From Lenisia limosa (lineage: Eukaryota > Breviatea): a stretch of DNA of 64,000 bases. The notes beneath the pieces are model-generated. The model did not search any database, had not been told where the DNA came from, and was given only the letters and a program-made list of their open reading frames with translations. The translations under genes and the position numbers were made by a program. The stretch's first letter is position 1; each line of letters begins with the position of its first letter. This document shows positions 56,147-64,000 of this stretch, piece after piece. Location of the stretch: NCBI GenBank assembly GCA_001655205.1, contig LPNZ01007402.1, positions 1 to 64,000 on the forward strand, in the 5' to 3' direction.

Positions 56147-57355
56147 ATGGAAAAGTCTGCTCAACCCGCCACTAGTAAGAGGGAATAGCTATTTTAAGAT
56201 TTTTTTTACCTTTGTCATTCACCATAAACAATTGTTTATTAAATGAAAGGTTCTAATCGCTATTTTTAGGTGGCATTTCAGCTGAAGACCTTAATGTCGA
56301 ACGTGAGTGGGGAAAGTTTGAGAGTCTCTTGTAATTTACCAATCTGCTTTGCCTCACGCATAGTGTGCTATTTTTTACGAGGTTAAGAGATTAACTTTTT
56401 TTTTTAGAGCACCCCCTTCACACTGACTGGGTGCTTTGGTTTGATTCTCCTCAAAGCAAGAAGGATTCTTCTACTTGGTATGATTTAAGGCAGTACTGGA
56501 CTTTCTGAGGTTATACTTTTTTGGCGGGGTTTTCCTTTTTTGCTCTCCGCTCACCTTTTGAAGGGAAACCAACCTCAAGAAGGTCTATCAGTTTGGAACT
56601 GTCGAGAAGTTCTGGCAACTCATCAACTCCATTGCCCACGCTTCACATTTGAAAGCTGGTTCCAACTACCATTGCTTCCGTGAAGGTATCGAACCCAAAT
56701 GGTGAGACATTTGTACAAGGCTTTTTGTTGAAAGGTTTTTGTTGTTGGAGGTGGAATCATTGCAATGGTGAGACCTTACAGCTCAGGGAGGATCCTGCTA
56801 ACGAAGGTGGTGGAAAGTGGTCCCTGATTCTCACCCAATCTCACAACCAAAACATCGACCATCTCTGGATCAACCTTGTAAGAGGGTAGTTAAATTGTAT
56901 TGGAGTTTGATTTTTTGGTGTTAGATTATTGAGCTATTGTACTACTAGACTATGAGATATTCACATTGATGACAATTTAGTTGATCGGTCTGATTGGTGA
57001 GGCTTTCGAGGATACTGTCGATGTTTGCGGTGCTGTTGTTTCGATCCGTACCAAGAACAACCGTCTTGCCATTTGGACCCGCAAGGCCTGTGACGAGGCT
57101 GTCCAGAAGCGCATTGGGTGAGATATCGTTTCTTCATTCTCAGTGTCTTTCCCCCCTTACCCACGTAGTGCTCGTATGTACGAACTTCTTGAGCTTAAGG
57201 GTATCCGCAACCTCCGCCTCCAGTACCAGGTAAGCACAAGTCTGTTGTTTTGGTTTTTGTGTTGACAGTTCTTTACTCTTCAGGCTCATGAAGATGCTAC
57301 TCAGTCCACTACCACCCGCCCCTCCTCTCGCTACCGCTACCCTGAGAACGAGTAA
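56147..57355 (+). CDS. EIF4E: Translation initiation factor eIF4E
   Basis: Binds the mRNA 5' cap and recruits eIF4G. It starts MEKSAQPATS at 56147. Exons: GISAEDLNVE, HPLHTDWVLWFDSPQSKK, NLKKVYQFGTVEKFWQLINS with ASHLKAGSNYHCFREGIEPK and W, EDPANEGGGKWSLILTQ, LIGLIGEAFEDTVDVCGAVV with RTKNNRLAIWTRKA, ARMYELLELKGIRNLRLQYQ, and a tail ending YRYPENE at 57355. The two cap-stacking Trp (HTDWVLW region and EPKWED, the latter with its cap-binding Glu), the eIF4G-binding Trp (VEKFWQLIN) and the C-terminal cap-pocket Trp (LAIWTR) are all present. The length, about 205-210 residues, is normal. Eight or so exons. Confidence 0.95.
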
Positions 57356-57581
57356 AACCCCGGCAGGCAGGCATGTGTCGCCTCACTGCTTTGATAAATA
57401 AACGCTTGAATAAAATTGGGGCTTGGTTACACTGCAAACTGATGTCACCCAAAAGAGTCAGCCATAACTGTACAATCCCTTGAAACCACTTCGCAAAAGA
57501 AGTCTAACATGTTAAATATGAAATCACAATCCGAAAGCGTTTTAGTTCCTTCGGTCCCGCCCCACGCGGGCATACAACGCC

Positions 57582-58703
57582 TTAGACGTGGTGCATGGCT
57601 GGAAGGTAGACGACCTTACCGTCGCTGCATCCAGCTCGGGCAGCAACCTGAAATATTACGCAATATTAGGAGTGGGACAATGTAAGATAATCAGAACTGA
57701 AAAAAAGGGATAATGTCAAATGCCGAGGACTTTTTGACGTTTGGCCCTCTTACGTGTTCGCGGACAGAGTCGGGGCACTCAAAGAGCTCCCAGTTCTTGT
57801 TTGCGCAGAAGTAGGCGTCAGAAATGGCGACGGGCTTGGTGGAGAGGCCCATCCCGAAAAGACCGTTACGATGGAAGCCCTCGCATTCGAAAGAGGGAGT
57901 GAAGCCGAAGGTAGAGCGGAGCTTGTCTTCATAGTAGGTCACTGAAGAATAAGAAATGGTGTGGTAGTTTTCGGAATGCTTACAAGGGTTAGAGTCAGAG
58001 TCTGAGGGGATAACACCGGCCTCCTTGAAGTGCTCAGTAAGTCTCATGGACTGGATAAGCTTGATGCCCTTGGCAAAGTAATCGTGCTGGGAAAGACCGA
58101 CGATGCAAGTCTGAAAATGGTAAAAATCTACCCAAAAACTGTTCGTAAAGATGAGTAATATCATAATCAAGGCAGGCGATGCCCGAAGGCAAGGAGAAGG
58201 AGGCCTCGCTTACACCATGCTTTTCCCACTCGTGTCCAAGGAACCATTCTTGGCTGTGGCGCTACAAAAGAATGAGTAAATGTTCGGTAAAACCCATAGA
58301 GAATGAGCCCAAAAAATCGCAGTAACTCACATCAGTGAAAGTAGGCCAGACTTGCTTCAGAGTGGGCCAGAGGTCAAGAACTTGAGTCTTGTTGAACTTT
58401 TTGGACTTATCGCAGAATTCAGGCCTGAATAGGTGAAAGGAGTCCGATAAAAAATGATCACAAACCATGTAGAGTCGTAACGTTGAGGCCAAACACCATG
58501 AAGGGTGAAGTCTTCGATGCCAGCGGGGATCTTGTCGCTCCATGTGCCAGGCCATTGAGTAGCAACTACAAGAGTCAGAAAATCACCTTCAAATCCAATA
58601 GCTTACCAATAAAGAAGTCCCAAGACTTGTCAGCTCCAATGAAAGGAGGGTAGACTGCAGATGCCAGGGCAACGCAGAAGAAAAGGGCAAATAAGACCTT
58701 CAT
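57582..58703 (-). CDS. RNASET2: Secreted ribonuclease T2
   Basis: Acid RNase that cleaves single-stranded RNA, secreted or lysosomal. It starts MKVLFALFFCVALASA at 58703, a clear signal peptide likely cut after ASA. Next: YPPFIGADKSWDFFI, then VATQWPGTW, DKIPAGIEDFTLHGVWPQRY (catalytic site I, LHGVWP with its His), FCDKSKKFNKTQVLDLWPTL, SQEWFLGHEWEKHGT (site II, HEWxKHG with Glu, Lys and His), TCIVGLSQHDYFAKGIKLIQ, CEGFHRNGLFGMGLSTKPVA and NWELFECPDSVREH. The last exon is VAARAGCSDGKVVYLPAMHH V and a stop at 57582. Paired Cys for the usual disulfides are visible. Both active sites are intact, so it should be active. Confidence 0.95.
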
Positions 58704-59147
58704 GATTGTTGTTTGATGTACTTATGAACTGCTTTTTACAAGCAAAGTACTCAAGATCGGAAAATTTGTTTGCTCACAAATCTCTAAAACGTACGTAGAT
58801 TGTATTTAGTCAATTCAACAGGTTTAAGTATTAGTCTTGTTTAAAACAGTTTTTCTCATTTAATTTTTTTTTTCAGGAACTTTATAAACTCTTCCAGAAT
58901 GTTCTACCACATTCTCAATGGTACAAGTTTCTCTCAGAATTTTACAGCCCTCTCTCGTGCTCTCGTACCTCTCCCGAGCCTCTTCTCTCGCACCTCTCTC
59001 GAGATTGTTACTCGTTTACGGTTTTTTAAGCTATTTGAACCCTTTATATTCTGGTGACAGTCAGATACAGCTCTCCTCTTCTCTATCACCAAACACTTTC
59101 CGTAGCAGACCACCCTTGATGAATGAAACGCCCTTGAATACAATGAA
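58704..59147. promoter_or_regulatory. Divergent spacer
   Basis: Between RNase T2 (-) and the last gene (+). CTCTCGAG-type and CTCTC runs lie at 58945-59000. No gene supported. Confidence 0.35.
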
Positions 59148-62100
59148 ATGAACGAATCACCTACGCAGCCAACTCCGTTTTGGAGGGCATCGTTTCAGCA
59201 TGCTGAAGGCCAGGCATGCCAAGCTCTCAAGGAGTGAGTACCGGATTTTTGATTGGAATCCAATAACCAGTTACATTGTAGACTTGCCGCCCAAGTCGGG
59301 GTATCCACCCCAGAGACATTCGAATTAACTAATGGAAAGGTGGAGAGCTTCCTTACCCAAATCAAGCAACGTAGGCAATTTTTTTTTTTTTTTGTTAACT
59401 ATTTTCCTCTCACTCATTTGTAGAAATTCTCACAGAACCAACCGTAATTCATGAGTCGGTTCCATGCTCGTTTTCTTCCATCCCTTCAAAGCCACCACTT
59501 CTACCTGATTTTCTGTGAGTTTGTTTCATTTTCTCCCAAAATTCTGCTCGGCATAATGATTGAATTGAATTTCGACAGATTGTATTTTACCTCTCTGTTT
59601 TCATGGTTGTAGCTCTTATTTCCGTTTGCCCTTCCAAGATAAGGCCACCTTTTTTCCACCCACGCAAAAGTAAGCAGATCATTATTATATCAGCATCTAT
59701 TTCCGTTGTGCCCATCACTTCTTAGACCATCAACGATTACAATTGAGCCGATTCCTTTTCTTCCGGATTCAACTGTCTCAAAGATGGCCGTTTTCTTCAA
59801 TAGGGACTACAAAGTGGCTGTTGATCATGTTAGTCCAGCGGTTTTTTAATTATTTAGTTTGTCGACATTCGGAGGAACCAGTTTTTGATGTACATTTCTG
59901 ATGCGGTGGATGGAATTCGAAGCACTCCCCAAGGTTTGTATGACCCCCATCGCCTTTCCAAAACAGATGGCTAACAATAAAAATAGCAGAATTTTGGAAT
60001 ATTATATGATATGTATGGAAAGCAACAAATAGTCTCAAGAAATGAGATTCTGACTTTTCAGGCTCTGTAGCACCACTCCCCAACCTTCACTCTTCTGCAG
60101 AGAAATATCCTGAGGTAGGAAAGACAAGTTTTGCTAAATTGCTTTACCTCGTCTAATGATTTGTAGACCACACAAGCGTCCAAAAAGAGCAATCAGACCT
60201 TCATGGACAGTGGTCCCATCATCGCCCCTCCAAAGGTCTCAAACAAAACCCATTTCACAAGTACTGGCGGTAGGGGGGGAGTGTTTTGCAAATCTCTTGA
60301 AAATACATATTAATGTTACATCCATTTTTTTTATTGTTAAAATATTATACAGGTGAAGGAATAAATTGCTGTTATTATATAGCTGAATGCTACTTCGAGC
60401 TTTCACTATCAGTAATAAATTTCACTATCATATGTTTTTATTGATAACTCATCACACCATTTCAACAAACAAGAAGTTATCATTCAGGGTTGAGCTCAAA
60501 CACAGCATCTCCTTTGGACAAACAAACCCAATCGCCAAAAGTGCAGCAGCTCTGGAACACAGCAAGTAGCGTTTGCCGCAATACTTTAGCACGAGCTCAG
60601 GTATTGCCTCTGCCTTCTTTCTCTCCGTCCTTTTTGGTACTTTATTTACGTGTTCAGATGGACATTCTCATGGCCAGATCAGGAGGAGTGGAGATCAAAG
60701 TGAACTATCTCGCAATAACGTACCTCCAAGGACTCAAAGTTGGAATGTCTTTTGAATTACAGTGAATCATCACGGCCTGCTAGGAATATGATGCATATTT
60801 ATAGCACATAATGAGGGTACACAAATTTATAATATTATCGGATAGTAACACAATTAGGTGTGCCTTCAAGATATCTTAAAGTTGACATTGGACCATGGAC
60901 TCAGTGAATTCGACCAGTGTGCTTGCGTCTCCTGCATTGGCTGTGTTTACTACGCCTTCTCTGCTCAGTGGCTCGGATTGGTGGCATGTATGCTGCTTGA
61001 GCCTGTCATTAATGACTAGAACTTCCTTTGGTCCTTAAGGGAAAAGATTTTTTTTTCAATAATTTTCTACTACTTTCACGGTCTTTTTCCGACCGTAGGA
61101 AAGGCATCATATTGACGTATGTAGATCAGCCGTATGATGAGGTGTCGTCAACAGTTCATCTCATTTCAACACCACGGAGGTCCTCCATTGCGTCACCTTC
61201 GGGTGCTTCTGGGGGCATATCCAAGAGTGAGAGGGGCAGGGGAAAGGATTGAGGATTCTCAATAATTGGACTGACGTTCTAGACCCGGATGACAAGANNN
61301 NNNNNNNNNNNNNNNNNNNNNNNNNNNNNNNNNNNNNNNNNNNNNNNNNNNNNNNNNNNNNNNNNNNNNNNNNNNNNNNNNNNNNNNNNNNNNNNNNNNN
61401 NNNCACCCCTTATTTAATTGTATGGTCTTAAATCGTATCTTTTTGTTCATACACTACGACATAGTACATATCATATTATGTCTAATACTATTTTTGAACC
61501 GGAAATAATATTATCGTTTTATGTTTAAATCAGGGAAACAAATAAATACATAGGGATATTATAAAAACAAATTACCATACTTCCGCGCCCACGCTCCTTG
61601 GCGCCCCCCCTCCCCCCAAATACACTTGGTGCTGGGGACTCCCAACAGTAGCGGGGTGAGTACTGGCTAACCATGCTCAGTCTGTCGCACCTCTGTGTGA
61701 TTTCAGTGAAGAGAGAAGGAAGAAGTAGTAGTAAAAGGTCTCTAAGGAAATAAAAACTGTCCCAAAGAAAAACTAATATGAAAAAAATATATTGTGAGGC
61801 CTGGTTTTGAAGCCTTTGGGTTAAGACCTGTAATTTTCCTTGGGACACCGAGGACTGGGGGAAAAATACTTGGTCAAATTTCGTCCAATTTTCAGACCTA
61901 ATAAATTCGGAGTTTTCCCCTACTATGTCCTTCCTAAACCCACCTTCCACCCACTTTTAATTTCTAGACCCTGTCTAGACCCTATACAGTCTAAAACTAG
62001 ACCTCTGTCTGGGAAATGTGACCCCCTATCGAGTAAATTTTATTTCGGTCCCAGTGAAAACCCGACCCCTTTTTTGGGTACTCCAATCAACTTTTTTTTC

Positions 62101-64000
62101 TCTTTTTTTTATCATATACTGTATTTTCCGGCCTTTTGTCAACTTACTCATTGTATTCCTATGTGCACTGACCCCGCAGGACGTCTGAGCGATCGAAGAG
62201 CACAGTGCGGTTTCGTGACACCGAGAACGGCGATGGTAGGAGGCAACAAAGTACTGGATTAGCACCGGATTATATTTAATTTTATGACTCACACACACAC
62301 CAGCAATCACGGACCAACTCCATTGCATGAACGATAACCGCAACCTCATGTCCCTTGTTGAGGTAAGGCGTGTTAGGGTCTCTGTTTTGATGACTCTTTC
62401 AGGGCTTGCCTTTGAGACGCAGAGATACTACTCTTGCTTGTGATATGTTCTTAAGTAAGTTCTGAGTCAAGTTGATTTCACTGTAACAATCCTTGAATAA
62501 AGTCTGCAACCTCTCTTCTTTTACCCGTGTAGAAGTTGCTCCTGTTCTCTTGAACCACACCATCAAAGTTGAAAACTGTTTGTGGGTTTTTTTACCATAG
62601 AATGAAAAATAGATCATAAAATGGTCATTCTGGGAGGCAGGCAGAAAGCTATGTACACAGAGGTGTACAACCTTGTGTTATATCTCATCTCTATGCTATA
62701 TTTATAATATAATATCACATCATGGTATGTATTGATCACTTTTCTTGCCATATTGTCTGAAAGTTAGTGCGCCGAATTAGGACTATATTTTTGACTGCAG
62801 TGAATGTCTGGAATGTAATTGTCATTCAGCTGAAACCGCCCTCCCCTTCATTGACCAATTTACCTCTCTACTTTCGACCTTGCTCTGCACCTTGATGCTC
62901 AGTGACTCCCATACCCTCATGGTGGGATCTATAAATTTCCTTTTCCAAGTTGTGTCTATCAAATTAGCTTTGATTTTTACGCTCCAGCTTGACCTACGGA
63001 CCTCTATCCAGCAAATTGTCCACCAATACATCTGGACTTGGCAAAGGTGAGAGGAACAATCACCAACCTATTGTTTTTTTGGACAAGCAAAATGGAAATG
63101 CGATGTTGAAATATATATATACTATATCATATGATATAGTATGGGTCCTCAAAGCTCCGGACATCATTCAAAATTCCCGGACACATCAAAACTCCCGGAC
63201 AGCTTGAACATAGAGAAATGGACCTCCTAATGTTCCCTAACTTTTTTTTTCAATTTTGAGCAAATGTCAAAAATCCGTGAATTTGGTCTCCCGGGGGTCC
63301 CCCTTTTGCCTTTTCACAGGATTTTTTCTGAATCTTACCCTCTTTTAGTGTTAAGAAACAAAAATTTGTACTCCCTCGGAGTAATTGGTTCTGGGTTCCC
63401 ATTTGCTTTGGCTATGTAATGGTGAATTTTGAGGGGAAAATGCCACTGTCTACAAGGGTAAACTTTCCAGGGTTTCTGGGTAGTTTATGGTGATTTTGTA
63501 TGGAAAACTCAAGCTGTCTGGGAGTTTTGATGTGTCCGGGAATTTTGAATGATGTCCGGAGCTTTGTCTAGATATAATTATATATATTTATCCTTCACTT
63601 TGTCCGGAGTATTTCACTGTGTTCATTCACTTTGTTCTTCCCATTTCACACTTCAGTTTGGGAATTACTTCTCCACAAATGGTAAGTCAACGAAGCTTTG
63701 GCAACTCAGTGGAACTCTTCAACATATCCTTATCTATATAGGTCCGCCATGTTGTTAAGATAATTTCCGCCCTGTTGACCCAGTTGTCCGATATTGTACC
63801 TGAATTCTACCACGTTGTTTCAAAGCCAGAAACCTCTGTCTCATCATTTACCAAACAACTCTCAAATAGTAGGTATTTTAATAGTGTCATCCTTATTCAC
63901 TCCAGGACTGGGTTCACGCAGATGCGGAGCAACATCGCTGGCCATCTTGACTGAAACGCAAGAGCCCCTCCAGACCTTCCTCAGCACCCTGACTGGTACG
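59148..64000 (+). CDS. Unrecognised large multi-exon protein, runs off right edge
   Basis: Starts MNESPTQPTPFWRASFQHAE at 59148, then LAAQVGVSTPETFELTNGKV with ESFLTQIKQ, KILTEPTVIHESVPCSFSSI, PFQDKATFFPPTQK, GSVAPLPNLHSSAEKYPE, SNQTFMDSGPIIAPPKVSNK, QMDILMARSGGVEIKVNYLA and TYLQGLKV, GIILTYVDQPYDEVSSTVHL with a Ser-rich stretch, then RTSERSKSTVRFRDTENGDG, AITDQLHCMNDNRNLMSLVE, EVAPVLLNHTIKVEN, a long helical exon at about 62820-63040 (ETALPFIDQFTSLLSTLLCT; LALIFTLQLDLRTSIQQIVH), and VVKIISALLTQLSDIVPEFY near 63740. It is probably a cytosolic helical protein. There is a gap at 61298-61403. The exon set may belong to more than one gene, and no function is assigned. Confidence 0.4.
61298..61403. 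other. Assembly gap
   Basis: Run of N inside the right-edge gene. Confidence 0.95.
62633..62705 (+). mobile_element. Family D repeat, internally deleted copy
   Basis: Head GGGAGGCAGGCAGAAAGCTA then TGTACACAGAG, followed at once by the tail ACCTTGTGTTATATCTCATC and TCTATGCTATATTTATAATA. The middle of the unit near 40240 is missing. Confidence 0.6.
63151..63565. mobile_element. Family C element: 415 bp with 57-bp inverted arms
   Basis: The arm at 63151-63207 begins AAAGCTCCGGACATCATTCA and is repeated inverted at 63509-63565 with about one mismatch. Each arm contains three CCGGACA motifs spaced 18-19 bp apart. The 301-bp interior has no long open frame. It sits in an intron of the right-edge gene. 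It is probably a foldback or MITE-type element. Confidence 0.85.

Noticed and set aside
1-64000. CRISPR arrays, bacterial operons, rRNA genes, or an autonomous transposase
   Set aside because: None seen. The dispersed repeats lack CRISPR-type regular spacing, and no element in the window encodes a recognisable transposase or reverse transcriptase.

Overview
The window is nuclear DNA from an intron-rich, gene-dense unicellular eukaryote. Most protein genes are split by many short GT-AG introns, often about 45-110 nt, and neighbouring genes are usually only 150-500 bp apart on both strands. Stop codons look standard: TAA, TAG and TGA each end recognisable proteins. I cannot assign a lineage. 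A branched-chain aminotransferase with a mitochondrial-type leader suggests a mitochondrion. Histone stem-loops and E2F-like sites suggest canonical histone mRNA processing and S-phase control. Eleven assembly gaps (runs of N), most next to G/C or T homopolymers, interrupt several gene models.

Layout from left to right. BCAT 5' part (-, runs off the left edge). A Pro/Gln-rich putative nuclear protein with a Myb/SANT-like segment (+, 1.3-7.7 kb). tRNA-Phe (-, 8.2 kb). A TLC-domain membrane protein (+, 8.6-10.8 kb). An arrestin-like plus DysF-domain protein (-, 11.2-15.5 kb). Rab8-type GTPase (+, 16-17.4 kb). Splicing factor PHF5A (+, 17.7-18.6 kb, last exon beyond a gap). Deoxyhypusine hydroxylase (-, 18.8-21.4 kb). 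A PIG-Y-like GPI-synthesis subunit (+). A divergent H2A/H2B pair (22.3-23.4 kb).

The centrepiece lies at 23.8-33.1 kb (+): a very long gene that reads as a lipid-anchored soluble-type class III nucleotidyl cyclase followed by one and probably two FIST sensory modules. To the right come pinin (+, 33.9-36.1 kb), a Lys-rich putative nucleolar protein (-), an ARM/TPR helical-repeat protein (+, 38.9-42.8 kb), a small acidic protein (-), a two-RRM Gly-rich hnRNP (-), a single-LIM protein (+), a MED15-like Mediator candidate (-, 46.4-49.2 kb), an unrecognised protein (+, 49.7-53.0 kb), an SLC35F6-like transporter (-), eIF4E (+), a secreted RNase T2 (-), and an unrecognised gene running off the right edge (+).

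Most genes are housekeeping. Pinin, PHF5A and the hnRNP fit an intron-dense genome. eIF4E and DOHH serve translation. Rab8, PIG-Y, SLC35F6 and the TLC protein serve the endomembrane system. There is no operon-like logic. Introns and spacers carry at least four short dispersed repeat families: A, about 95 bp with TA-flanked inverted ends; B, about 83 bp inverted repeat; C, 415 bp with 57-bp inverted arms; and D, an SINE-like or MITE-like unit with an AT-rich tail. These look like non-autonomous mobile elements. The least ordinary observations are the cyclase-FIST fusion, the arrestin-DysF architecture, the mirrored histone stem-loops and promoters, and the repeat families.
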